From: Hypericibacter sp050729195
GTDB taxonomy: Bacteria; Pseudomonadota; Alphaproteobacteria; Dongiales; Dongiaceae
Assembly (NCBI RefSeq): GCF_050729195.1
Contig: NZ_JBOHKS010000134.1
Coordinates: 11,981-75,980, forward strand
Direction of reading: 5' to 3'
Length of the DNA stretch: 64,000 nucleotides
The notes beneath the pieces are model-generated. The model worked only from the letters and a program-made list of their open reading frames with translations, did not search any database and had not been told where the DNA came from. How positions within the stretch are numbered: the first letter of the stretch is position 1; every line of letters starts with the position of its first letter. Of the stretch, positions 34,380-42,694 are shown piece after piece. Both the position numbers and the translations under genes were made by a program.

Positions 34380-35322
34380 AGACGGCCCAGGCCGGCCCTC
34401 GCAGGCGGCGCTGTTCCCGATGCTTCTGCAGGCGCGTCACGTAGTAGCGAGTCAGAAAAGCGATCAGCAGGTCGCGGCCGGCGGCCGGGCGCAGGCCCTG
34501 CATCAGTTTCTGGATGTGGGAGGAGAAGATCCGCCGCAGCGCCTGCTCCGGCCGGCCCAGCGCGTTCATGTAAGTGACGCGGCGGTCGGCGCGATCGGCA
34601 TAGCAGTCGCCGTGATCGTCGATGAACATGATGAGCGCGCCCGCGACGAAGATGTGCCGGATGTAATCCAGCGACAGGTTCGGCAGCAGGAACGCCGACA
34701 ACAGGATGATGGCGTGTCCGCTGCGGTCGCGGGCCAGACGCTTCAGCCGCGCCAGCCGCCGGGCGCGGGGCAGCGCCTTCATCTCGGCTTCGAGGCCGCG
34801 CATCTCGACGTCGCGTCGCTGGGCCTCGAACAGCCGCAGGATCGCCTGGCGCAGGGTCGGCTCGAGGATGTCGCGCTCGGCGAAGAGCCGCGAGACCACG
34901 ACATAGAAAAGCGTCTCGCGCTCGTTCCTGACCTCGAACCAGCCGGTGGTGAAGAGCAGCTCCAGCCGCGTCACATAGGCCCGGGTCGCCTCCTCGCCGA
35001 AATCGTCGAGGAAACTGTCGGCCAGGAAACAGCAGCAGCCATAGAGGCAGGTGATGCGCTGCCGGCGCTCGTCATAGGGATAGTCGGCGATCTCGGTGCA
35101 GGCATGGCCGACCAGCATCATCTTGGTGCTGAGCTCGACCATCTTCCGGTATTCGTTGCCGGCATTCTCCAGCAGCGCGGGGTAATAGGCTTTGACGATG
35201 GGCTCGAGCGTACCGGTGACGAAGCGGCGATAGACCGGCATCAGGGAATCCACCCGCTCGCGCGCAGCGGCCGGCGGCTGCCAGCCCAATGTCTTCCGCG
35301 CTGCGTGCGGCTCCCAGGCCAT
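34372..35322 (-). CDS. Class I isoprenoid-synthase-like all-alpha protein
   Basis: A 316-residue helical protein and first gene of the cluster. Two aspartate-rich motifs sit where class I isoprenoid synthases bind Mg-diphosphate: ADSFLDDFGEE near residues 101-111 and FIDDHGDCYAD near 233-243, the latter followed by RRVTYMN, reminiscent of the 'NDxxD'-like second motif. I associate this pattern with proteins described only as class 1 isoprenoid biosynthesis enzymes; the exact product is unknown. The ATG at 35322 is preceded by AAGGG; a GTG at 35328 is the alternative. Together with the geranylgeranyl-reductase-like gene it gives the cluster an isoprenoid theme. Confidence 0.75.
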   Translation of the reverse strand: MAWEPHAARKTLGWQPPAAARERVDSLMPVYRRFVTGTLEPIVKAYYPALLENAGNEYRKMVELSTKMMLVGHACTEIADYPYDERRQRITCLYGCCCFLADSFLDDFGEEATRAYVTRLELLFTTGWFEVRNERETLFYVVVSRLFAERDILEPTLRQAILRLFEAQRRDVEMRGLEAEMKALPRARRLARLKRLARDRSGHAIILLSAFLLPNLSLDYIRHIFVAGALIMFIDDHGDCYADRADRRVTYMNALGRPEQALRRIFSSHIQKLMQGLRPAAGRDLLIAFLTRYYVTRLQKHREQRRLRGPAWAVYE

Positions 35323-35328
35323 GCGCAC

Positions 35329-35900
35329 CCCACCCTTCCCCAGCGCACCTGTCGATGCGCAGGGTCACCTTGCCGCCATCAGCTTGCCTTCATTCGCGGG
35401 ACGGCGCGCCTTTCATGCCAATGAAGTTTCGGTGGGATAGTCGGCAGGCGACCTTTCTGGCCTCGACTCGACCTATGTCACAACGAACTCACAGCGCCGG
35501 AAATTGGATGGCGCGCCAACCGGCAGCGGTGGGAAGGGCTAAGACTTCTGTCATATCCCCTGCCGCGGGCGTCCCCCGGCGCGGGGGCGGTGGAAGAATA
35601 TTTTCTTGCCTTCTTCCTAAAGCTTTTCTTGCGCCCGGACGGGCCCCCATCCGACCCCGATCGATCCGGACGACGGCTCCTGCTCCTGAAAGGCGCCGCC
35701 GCGCGGTTTGTTACCGGGGCGATACCAGGTCGGCCGCCGGTGCCCGGCGCCGCTCTGCCTGTCGGGCGCTTCACAAATCACCGCGGCTGCCGCGGCGGCG
35801 GGACAAGCCGTCACTTGCCGATGCCGCCGTTCGTGAACATGTTTTTGGCGCCGGGGCCACCCTCGACCGCGTTCCGCCGGCAAACACAAGGATCGGATCA
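35329..35900. other. Divergent intergenic region, promoters only
   Basis: A 572-base gap between the divergent cluster head and the flavin monooxygenase. I see no ORF with family similarity or plausible ribosome site here. It must hold the cluster's promoter and that of the monooxygenase, but no clear operator repeat stands out by eye. Confidence 0.6.
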
Positions 35901-37235
35901 TTGGCAAGCTCACGACAGTTGCGTCTAGGCGCCTTCATGCGCCCTGTCAGCATCCACACCGCCGCCTGGCGCTATCCGGGTGCCTTTCCGGACGCCAATT
36001 TCAACTTCGCGCATCTGAAGCGCTTCGCCCAGACGCTGGAGCGCGGGCGTTTCGATGCCTTCTTCATGGCCGATCATCTGGCGCTGCTCAACATGCCGAT
36101 GCAGGCGCTGAAGCGCAGCGCCACCGTGACCTCGTTCGATCCCTTGACCTTGCTGCCGGCCCTGGCGGTGGTGACGGAACGGCTCGGGCTGATCGCGACC
36201 GCCTCCACCACCTATAACGAGCCCTATCATGTCGCGCGCAAATTCGCGTCGCTGGACCATCTCAGCGGCGGGCGCGCCGGCTGGAACCTCGTCACCTCCG
36301 GCAACCCGCATGAGGCCATGAATTTCGGGCTGGACGAGCATGTCGAGCATTCGACGCGCTACCGCCGCGCCCGCGAATTCTTCGACGTGGTCACCGGCTT
36401 GTGGGACAGCTGGGCCGACGACGCCTTCATCCGCGATGTCGAGACCGGCATCTATTTCGACCCCGACCGGCTGCATGTCCTGAACCACAAGGGCCGCGAT
36501 CTCTCGGTGCGCGGGCCCCTGAATATCGCGCGGCCGATCCAGGGTTGGCCGGTGATCGTGCAGGCAGGCTCCTCCGAGGCCGGCCGCCAGATCGCGGCCG
36601 AAACGGCGGAGGTGGTCTTCACCGGCCAGAACAACCTCGCCGACGGCCAACGCTTCTATGCCGATGTGAAGGGCCGCATGGAGAAGGTCGGGCGTTCACG
36701 CGACCATCTGAAGATCATGCCGGGCGCCTTCGTCGTGGTGGGCGACAGCCTGGACGAGGCGCGCGAGAAGAAGGTCCGGCTCGACGCGCTGGTCCATCCG
36801 GACAGCGGCATGGCCTCGCTCTCGGTCCAGCTCGGCCATGACGCCTCGAAATTCGATCTCGACGGGCCTCTGCCCGAGATTCCGGAGAGCAATGCCAGCA
36901 AGAGCGCACGCGAGAAGCTGATCCTGAAGGCGAAGAGGGAGAACCTCACCGTCCGGCAGCTCGCGCAGTATGTCGGCGGCAGCTATGGCACGCTGGAGAT
37001 GATCGGAACGCCCGCCATGATCGCCGACCAGATGGAGGAATGGCTCGTCACGGAGGGCGCCGACGGCTTCAACGTGATGTTCCCCTATCTGCCCGGCGGG
37101 CTCGACGAGTTCGTCGATCGCGTCGTGCCGGAGCTGCAGCGCCGCGGCCTGTTCCGGAAGGACTATGAGGGCCGGACCTTGCGCGAGAATCTGGGGCTGC
37201 CGCGACCGGCAAACCGTTTCTTCCCCAAGCCTTGA
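35901..37235 (+). CDS. LLM-class flavin-dependent monooxygenase (NtaA/SnaA/DszA type)
   Basis: A 444-residue bacterial-luciferase-fold monooxygenase that would use FMNH2 and O2 to oxidise a small organic substrate (nitrilotriacetate, EDTA, dibenzothiophene sulfone and pristinamycin precursors are known for the family). Characteristic pieces are RQLRLGAFMRPVSIHTAAWRYPG at the N-terminus, FMADHLALL near residue 55, YNEPYHVARKFASLDHLSGGR near 98-118 and GWNLVTS near 119. The first ATG is at 35937, but TTG at 35901 preceded by AAGGA keeps the RQLRLGAF block usual in this family, so I chose it. A separate flavin reductase is not in the window. Confidence 0.92.
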   Translation: MASSRQLRLGAFMRPVSIHTAAWRYPGAFPDANFNFAHLKRFAQTLERGRFDAFFMADHLALLNMPMQALKRSATVTSFDPLTLLPALAVVTERLGLIATASTTYNEPYHVARKFASLDHLSGGRAGWNLVTSGNPHEAMNFGLDEHVEHSTRYRRAREFFDVVTGLWDSWADDAFIRDVETGIYFDPDRLHVLNHKGRDLSVRGPLNIARPIQGWPVIVQAGSSEAGRQIAAETAEVVFTGQNNLADGQRFYADVKGRMEKVGRSRDHLKIMPGAFVVVGDSLDEAREKKVRLDALVHPDSGMASLSVQLGHDASKFDLDGPLPEIPESNASKSAREKLILKAKRENLTVRQLAQYVGGSYGTLEMIGTPAMIADQMEEWLVTEGADGFNVMFPYLPGGLDEFVDRVVPELQRRGLFRKDYEGRTLRENLGLPRPANRFFPKP

Positions 37236-37299
37236 GGGCACCGGATCCGGCGCGAGCGCGGGACGGGCGCCTGAGCCGGGATGCCGCCACACCGCAAAA

Positions 37300-37331
37300 C
37301 GGCCCCGGGATTTCGCCTGGGGCCGCTTCTT
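37300..37331 (+). terminator. Rho-independent terminator after the LLM monooxygenase
   Basis: CGGCCCC (37300-37306) and GGGGCCG (37319-37325) form a 7-bp GC stem with a 12-base loop, followed by CTTCTT. It is 65 bases past the monooxygenase stop and lies in the convergent gap with dodecin. Confidence 0.6.
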
Positions 37332-37367
37332 GCAGGGTCGCTGGCACCGGCCGCGCCGGCGCGATCT

Positions 37368-37568
37368 CTATTCGAGAATGAACGTCACCTCGAGCGTGAC
37401 GCGATATTCCTCGATCTTGCCCTTCGAGACCTTGGCCTTCTGCTTGATCACCTCGACGCCGGTGATCCCGCGCAACGTCTTGGCGGCGCGCTTGACGGCG
37501 GCATCCACGGCATCTTGAAAGCCCTTCGACGAACTGGCGGTCAATTTTGTGACACGGGCGACAGACAT
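37368..37568 (-). CDS. Dodecin-family protein
   Basis: A 66-residue protein of the dodecin fold, which assembles into 12-subunit spheres that usually bind flavin. The start MSVARVTKLTASSSKGFQDAV, the middle AAKTLRGITG and the end EEYRVTLEVTFILE are canonical, and the length is exactly typical. The ATG at 37568 follows a GGGGAG site. In flavin-binding dodecins a Trp follows the TLRN..GA position; here the sequence is GVEVIKQ, so the flavin-stacking Trp is absent. Some dodecins without that residue bind other ligands, so flavin storage should not be assumed. Confidence 0.92.
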   Translation of the reverse strand: MSVARVTKLTASSSKGFQDAVDAAVKRAAKTLRGITGVEVIKQKAKVSKGKIEEYRVTLEVTFILE

Positions 37569-37655
37569 GCTGCTTCTCCCCATCGAGGTTGGAGAAGCGA
37601 TGCTACTCCCCTTGATCGGGGGCCGGCCAGGGACTGGAGGGAGGGGGAGAGACAC

Positions 37656-37758
37656 AGGGCCCGCAGCCGGGGGGAAGACTGCGGGCCCTGCCAGTAATGG
37701 GAGCCAGGCTAGACTAGGCCTGACGCCCCGCCCGCTGGCTGGGGGGAAAGCCAGCGGG
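37656..37758 (-). ncRNA. Candidate small RNA: two hairpins with C-rich loops
   Basis: Two perfect hairpins stand between the AraC regulator and dodecin. One has arms AGGGCCCGCAG / CTGCGGGCCCT (37656-37666 / 37679-37689); the other has arms CCCGCTGGCT / AGCCAGCGGG (37731-37740 / 37749-37758). On the minus strand both loops read UUCCCCCC-like sequence. Alphaproteobacterial small RNAs with tandem hairpins and C/U-rich anti-Shine-Dalgarno loops are known. The resemblance is structural; the exact loop motif (usually CCUCCUCCC) is not matched, so this is tentative. No strong terminator U tract follows. Confidence 0.35.
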
Positions 37759-37768
37759 AGCTCGTGAT

Positions 37769-37790
37769 GAAACCGGGCCGGGCGGCCCGG
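37769..37790 (-). terminator. Rho-independent terminator after the AraC gene
   Basis: CCGGGCC (37773-37779) and GGCCCGG (37784-37790) make a 7-bp GC hairpin with a 4-base loop. On the minus strand it is followed by TTTC. It lies 16 bases beyond the AraC stop. Confidence 0.55.
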
Positions 37791-37805
37791 CCTCCGGCCG
37801 TCGCC

Positions 37806-38459
37806 TCAGGCGCCGGCCTGCATCGGTTCGGATCCGGCAGTCCGGCGGGCCACCGATACCGTCGATTTCAGGGTCTCGGGCTTGGCGCCATGCGCCCGGC
37901 GCCAGGCGCTCGGGCTGGAGCCTTCCTGCCGGCGGAACAGCCGCGAGAAATGGGACTGATCGGCGAAGCCGCAATCCAGCGCCACCTGGCTCAGGGGCTC
38001 CTCGGTCGCGAGCATCATCTCCCGGGCGCGTGCGATCCGCCGGCGCACCACATAACCATGCGGCGGCTCACCGAAGCTGATCTTGAAGGCCCGCGCGAAG
38101 TGGCTGACGCTCAAGCGGCAGAGGTCGGCCATCTCTTCCAGGGTAATCGCCGAGGCCAGCTGACTTTCCACCAGCGCCTTCAGGCGGTTGATCTGCCAGG
38201 GGGCCAGCCCGCCGCGGGCCAGATAGGCGGGGCCGTCCTCGGCTTCGACATCGTTCGCCGGCTTGAGCGATTCCAGGAGGCTTGTGGCACGGTTGAGGCA
38301 ACGCCGTGCCGCGCCCTGGTCGCGCTCGAGATAACCGCTGGCGCTGGTCAGGAGCTGGACCACCGTGGCCTGGACGTCGCCCAGGCCGACCGGCGCCGCC
38401 GGGAAGAAGGCTGCGTTCGGGGTCTGGCTCTTGGCGGCGCTCGATGTCTCTCGGAACAT
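37806..38459 (-). CDS. AraC-family transcriptional regulator
   Basis: A 217-residue regulator with the two AraC helix-turn-helix motifs at the C-terminal half: LEEMADLCRLSVSHFARAFK near residues 118-137 and LSQVALDCGFADQSHFSRLFRR near 163-184. The N-terminal 100 residues are helical and Ala/Leu-rich, not the usual cupin-type sensor, so the signal is unknown. The ATG at 38459 follows AAGGGAT; the frame upstream to 38543 has no support. Divergent from the histidine kinase operon, 264 bases away. Confidence 0.9.
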   Translation of the reverse strand: MFRETSSAAKSQTPNAAFFPAAPVGLGDVQATVVQLLTSASGYLERDQGAARRCLNRATSLLESLKPANDVEAEDGPAYLARGGLAPWQINRLKALVESQLASAITLEEMADLCRLSVSHFARAFKISFGEPPHGYVVRRRIARAREMMLATEEPLSQVALDCGFADQSHFSRLFRRQEGSSPSAWRRAHGAKPETLKSTVSVARRTAGSEPMQAGA

Positions 38460-38723
38460 GACGGATCCCTTCTGATGGTGCCCGCTTCGGCCGCGCCCTT
38501 CGCGACCCGGAAGCTCTTGTTGACACCCTGAAGATCGGATCAATCGCCGCTACGAACAATTCTACGGAGGGAGGGGTGGCTAGGACGCTAGTGTCACCCG
38601 CTCATACCAAGGTATGGCGTGCCGCAAAGGGGCATTTCGCCGCCGATTTCCGGCTGCGAGGCGGGCGCGGGCATGGGTTATGATCGGCTCTTCCCCAGCC
38701 CATAACCCGCGAGACGAAAGCCC

Positions 38724-40316
38724 GTGGCACTGCAGTCAGCGGCCGACAGCGGCCCCACCACCCCGCCCCCGCGCCGCCGGTTCCTGACGATACCGGCCGG
38801 CGTCTCCAAGGTCCGGATCGCGTTCGCATTCGCGCTCGCCGCCGCCATCTTCCTCTTCGACACGATCAGCCCCGCCGGCATCGCGGTCGCGGTGCTCTAC
38901 GCCGTCGTCATCATGATGTCGGTCGATTTCTGCGACCGTCGGGGCATCATCCTGGTGTCGTTCGGCTGCGCCGCGCTGACGATGATCGCGTTCCTGATCG
39001 GCCATGGATTGAATTTCGACGGCGATCCGATGCTTCGCTGCATGGTCAGCTTGTCGGCGATCGCCATCACCAGCCTGCTGGCGCTACGCAGCCAGCGCGC
39101 GACGGCGATCTTGCGCGAAAGCGAGCGGCGCTATCGAAACATCTTCCAGACGGCGGGCGTTTCGATCTTCGAGGAGGATTACAGCGCGGTCCGCTCCGCC
39201 CTGCGCACCCTGAAGCAGCGCGGCATCACCGATATCCGCGGCTATCTCGCGGATCATCCGTCCTTCGTGCAGAACTGCGTCGCCATGGTGCAGATCCTGG
39301 ATGTGAACGAAGCGGCGGTCCGGCTGTTCGGCGCGCGCGACAAGGCGCAGGCGATCTCCTCGCTGCGCCACTACTTCCTGCCCGAGACCACCGACTCCTT
39401 CCGCGAGCAGCTCTGCGCCATGTTCGACGGCGCGCATTCATTCGAGTATGAGACGGCGATCCAGACCGCCGACGGCGACCGCCGCGCGATCCTGATGGCG
39501 GCGATCTTTCCGCCGGAAAGCGACTCCTATCGCAACGTGCTGATCAGCGTGCTCGACATTACGGAGCGCGAGCGGGCGCAGCGCGCGCTGGAGCAGGCGC
39601 AATCGGCGCTCGCCCATGTCTCCCGCATCTCGACGTTGGGCGAGCTGACGGCCTCGATCGCGCATGAGGTCAATCAGCCCTTGGCTGCGATCGTGACCAA
39701 TGGCGAAGCCTCCCTGCGCTGGCTCAATCGCGAGCCGCCCGAGTTGGGCGAGGTGCGGGCCTGCATCGAGCACAGCATCGCCGAGGGCCGGCGCGCCGGG
39801 GCCGTGGTCCAGCGGCTGCGCGATCTGGCGCGCCGCGCCGATCCCCAGATCGTGGCGCTCGATGTCAACGAGGTGATCGAGGAAGTCGCCCTGCTGGTGG
39901 AGCGCGAGGCCACCGAGCATGGTGTCGCCTTGCGGCTCGAGCTGGGATCGTCCCTGCCGCTCCTGCACATCGACCGGATTCAACTGCAGCAGATGCTGAT
40001 CAATCTCACGATCAACGCCATGCATGCGATGGAAACCGTCATCGACCGGCCGCGACAGGTGATGGTCGAATCGCAGGCTGATGCGCCGGGCTCGATCCGG
40101 ATCTCCGTGCGCGACTATGGCGCCGGAATCGCGGCCGACGCGATGCCGCGGTTGTTCGACGCCTTCTTCACCACGCGGCAGGAAGGCATCGGGCTGGGGC
40201 TTTCCATCTGTCGCTCGATCGTCGAATCGCATGGCGGCCGGATCTGGGCGGAAAACAACGCCGACCATGGCGCGACATTTCATATTCTGCTGGCGGTGGC
40301 GAAGGACAAGGAATGA
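38724..40316 (+). CDS. PAS-domain sensor histidine kinase (FixL-like phosphotransfer core)
   Basis: A 530-residue membrane kinase. Several hydrophobic segments occupy residues about 33-125 (AFALAAAIFLFDTI, VAVLYAVVIMMSV, LVSFGCAALTMIAFLIG), then a PAS domain near 135-290, a HisKA box ASIAHEVNQPLAAIVTNGEA with the phosphorylated His near 313, N-box NLTINAMHAM, and G-boxes DYGAGI and GIGLGLSI. GTG at 38724 is the start. The stop overlaps the FixJ-like response regulator start (ATGA), so this is a cognate pair. No heme-PAS signature is obvious, so oxygen sensing should not be assumed. Confidence 0.93.
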   Translation: MALQSAADSGPTTPPPRRRFLTIPAGVSKVRIAFAFALAAAIFLFDTISPAGIAVAVLYAVVIMMSVDFCDRRGIILVSFGCAALTMIAFLIGHGLNFDGDPMLRCMVSLSAIAITSLLALRSQRATAILRESERRYRNIFQTAGVSIFEEDYSAVRSALRTLKQRGITDIRGYLADHPSFVQNCVAMVQILDVNEAAVRLFGARDKAQAISSLRHYFLPETTDSFREQLCAMFDGAHSFEYETAIQTADGDRRAILMAAIFPPESDSYRNVLISVLDITERERAQRALEQAQSALAHVSRISTLGELTASIAHEVNQPLAAIVTNGEASLRWLNREPPELGEVRACIEHSIAEGRRAGAVVQRLRDLARRADPQIVALDVNEVIEEVALLVEREATEHGVALRLELGSSLPLLHIDRIQLQQMLINLTINAMHAMETVIDRPRQVMVESQADAPGSIRISVRDYGAGIAADAMPRLFDAFFTTRQEGIGLGLSICRSIVESHGGRIWAENNADHGATFHILLAVAKDKE

Positions 40317-40978
40317 GCACGAACACGATACCGAATCTGGAGAATCCGGACGAAGCGACCCTGGTCGTCATCGTCGATGACGATGGCGCCGTGCGCAGCG
40401 CCTTGAACAGCCTGCTGCGGTCGGTGGGCTACAAGGTCGAGGCCTTCGGCGCGCCGAAGGAGCTCATGCAGAAAGGCATCCCGGAGACCGCCAGCTGCCT
40501 CGTGCTCGATGTGCGGCTGCCGCTGATCAGCGGCCTCGATTTCCAGAGACAGCTCGCCGAGGCCAACCATCGGATTCCGATCGTCTTCATGACCGGCCAT
40601 GGCGACATTCCGATGTCGGTGAAGGCGATGAAGGCCGGCGCCATCGATTTCCTGCCCAAGCCGTTTCGCGACCAGGACATGCTCGACGCGGTGGCGATGG
40701 CGATCGAGCGCGATCGGACCCGGCGCCTCAACGAGGCCGGGCTCGAGGAGCTGCGCCGGCGCCTCGAGAGCCTCAGCAAGCGCGAGCGGGAGATCATGGC
40801 CTTCGCGACCGCCGGGCTGATGAACAAGCAGATCGCCGGCGAGCTCAGCCTCAGCGAGGTCACGGTGAAGATCCATCGCGGCCATGTCATGCAGAAGATG
40901 GGCGCGCGATCCTTTGCCGAGCTGGTGCGCATCGCGGAAGCCCTCGGCGTTCGTCCTCCGGCCTCGTCCTCCTCATAG
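40313..40978 (+). CDS. FixJ/LuxR-type response regulator
   Basis: A 221-residue regulator. The receiver domain (VVIVDDDGAVRSAL near 18-31, phospho-acceptor in LVLDVRLP near residue 66, MTGHGDIPMSVKAMKAGAIDFLPKPF near 92-117) is followed by a LuxR/GerE helix-turn-helix (LSKREREIMAFATAGLMNKQIAGELS, then VTVKIHRGHVMQKMGA) at the C-terminus. It is translationally coupled to the upstream kinase. Targets are not visible from sequence. Confidence 0.94.
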   Translation: MSTNTIPNLENPDEATLVVIVDDDGAVRSALNSLLRSVGYKVEAFGAPKELMQKGIPETASCLVLDVRLPLISGLDFQRQLAEANHRIPIVFMTGHGDIPMSVKAMKAGAIDFLPKPFRDQDMLDAVAMAIERDRTRRLNEAGLEELRRRLESLSKREREIMAFATAGLMNKQIAGELSLSEVTVKIHRGHVMQKMGARSFAELVRIAEALGVRPPASSSS

Positions 40979-41150
40979 CCGTTCCCGAACCGATTCGCGC
41001 CAGGGCGACAATTCGTCCGCGGCAGCGCGGGCCGGCCGGCGCAGGAACAGTCTTATTTCCGCAAGCCCGTTCAAGCCTGATGACGGCTGATGGCGGCCCA
41101 TGGAGGCGACGCGCCGGTCTGTCCCGGAGCGTTGAACGCACGGGCTTGCC

Positions 41151-41933
41151 ATGTCGACTTCCGTCATCCTCATCCACGGCGAGTTTCTGTCGCCGGACTG
41201 CTGGCAGGGATGGCAGCAACGCTTCGAGAAGGCCGGCTATCCCTGCCTCTCGCCCGCCTGGCCATGCCACGACCGGCCGGTCGGCGAGCTGCGGCTGGAA
41301 CCCGATCCGCGGCTGACGTCGCTCGGCGTCGGCGATCTCGTCGAACATTATGCGCGCCTCATCGAGGACCTGCCGGCGGCGCCGATTCTCATCGGCCATT
41401 CCATCGGCGGGCTGGTGATGCAGATGCTGCTCGACCGCGGGCTCGGTGCCGCCGGGGTCGGCCTCGCCGCCCTGCCCCCGCGTGGCGCCCTGCCCGGTCT
41501 GTCGATGAAGGGGCCGCTGCTCGCATCGTTGATGGTGCTGGGCGGATGGCAACGGATGCCGGCCCTGAGCCCGGGACGCTTCGCCAAGCGCGTGGCGCAC
41601 ACCTTGCCGGCCGAGGAACAGGCGGTGGCTTATCGGCGCCTTCTGGTGCCGACCGCGGGGCGCATCGTCTTCGAAGCCGCGCTGGGAATCGGCACCGGCA
41701 TCGATTTCGCCAATCCCGCCCGTGCGCCTTTGCTGCTGGTCGGCGGCGAGGAAGACCGCATCCTCGAGCCCTCCGCGCTCCGCGCCCTTTATCGCGCCCA
41801 TCTTCGCTCGCCGGCCGAGACCGCCCTGCGGCTCCTGCCGCGCCGCTCTCACTGGCTCCTGACCGAACCGGGATGGGAAACGCTGGCGGATTTCTGCCTG
41901 GCCTGGGCGGCCACTCATGCGGCCGCGACCTGA
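41151..41933 (+). CDS. Alpha/beta hydrolase
   Basis: A 260-residue alpha/beta-hydrolase-fold enzyme. The oxyanion region VILIHGEFLSPDCW is at residues 5-18, the nucleophile elbow IGHSIGG near 84, and an acid (DRIL) and His (RRSHWLL) near the C-terminus complete a plausible triad. Substrate unknown; the short length and lack of signal peptide suggest a cytoplasmic esterase or lactonase-type enzyme. It stands alone between the response regulator and a Dps-like gene. Confidence 0.88.
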   Translation: MSTSVILIHGEFLSPDCWQGWQQRFEKAGYPCLSPAWPCHDRPVGELRLEPDPRLTSLGVGDLVEHYARLIEDLPAAPILIGHSIGGLVMQMLLDRGLGAAGVGLAALPPRGALPGLSMKGPLLASLMVLGGWQRMPALSPGRFAKRVAHTLPAEEQAVAYRRLLVPTAGRIVFEAALGIGTGIDFANPARAPLLLVGGEEDRILEPSALRALYRAHLRSPAETALRLLPRRSHWLLTEPGWETLADFCLAWAATHAAAT

Positions 41934-42070
41934 ATTCCAGGACATCCGCGGGAGCAGACCCGCGGGAACGCGCGAAACGTTCAAGCCCCGCGAGCGGGGC
42001 GCAATCCCTTCGCGGCTCTCTCGCTTAGCGTGGCGACAGCATCGATCACCCGCGCGAGAGAGACAGCACC

Positions 42071-42586
42071 ATGAACATCCAACAGCAGCTTGCGGAGGCC
42101 CCGTTCTTCGCCGTCCCGTCGGATCGCAGCGGTGCCGAGCCGATCGTCGTGACCACAGCCACGCTCAACGCGCTGCTCGAGGATCTCTCCACGCTCTATG
42201 CCCGGGCGAAAACCGTTCATTGGCATCTGTCGGGTCCCTATTTCCGCGACCATCGCCTGCCGCAGGACGAGCGGACCTTGCGGATCCTCGCCGCGATGGA
42301 TGCGATCGCGGACCGGACCCGGAAGCTCGGCGGCGCCGTGCTGGGCTGTCTCGATCATATCGACCGCCTGCGCCATCTCGTCGGCGACGACGCCGATCTG
42401 GTGTTGCCGCATCGCATGCTGACCGAGCTGCATGAGGACATGGTGGCGCTGGCGGTCTATATGCATGACGTCGATGCGCTCCAGGCTGCTCCCTCGGGTC
42501 GGGCCGCCGCCAGCCCGCTCGAGATCTGGATGGACGGCGCTGAAGCGCGCGGCCGCCGGCTGGTCGAAGCCGCCCGCCTGGGCTGA
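42071..42586 (+). CDS. Dps-family (DNA-binding/ferritin-like) protein
   Basis: A 171-residue four-helix ferritin-like protein of the Dps family, which forms 12-mers that oxidise iron with peroxide and may bind DNA. The first ferroxidase segment HWHLSGPYF and the second helix with QDERTLRILAAMDAIADR are clear. By spacing from the first His, the equivalents of E. coli His51, Asp67 and Asp78 are kept, but the position of Glu82 is Asp and that of His63 is Arg, so activity may be altered. The ATG at 42071 follows a weak GAGAGA-type site. Neighbouring genes suggest stress context but no operon. Confidence 0.9.
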   Translation: MNIQQQLAEAPFFAVPSDRSGAEPIVVTTATLNALLEDLSTLYARAKTVHWHLSGPYFRDHRLPQDERTLRILAAMDAIADRTRKLGGAVLGCLDHIDRLRHLVGDDADLVLPHRMLTELHEDMVALAVYMHDVDALQAAPSGRAAASPLEIWMDGAEARGRRLVEAARLG

Positions 42587-42694
42587 AGGATTCGGGGAGG
42601 GGGTGCCTGGCATCCCCCTTTCCCAACCTTCCCCCTCGAGGGGTGAAGGGATAAAGATGCGAGGCTGCTTCCCTCGTTCTGCTACCCGGTACCC

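Noticed and set aside
35590..35928. Small plus-strand ORF in the divergent gap before the monooxygenase
   Set aside because: No ribosome site, no family similarity, and it overlaps the TTG start region of the monooxygenase in another frame.
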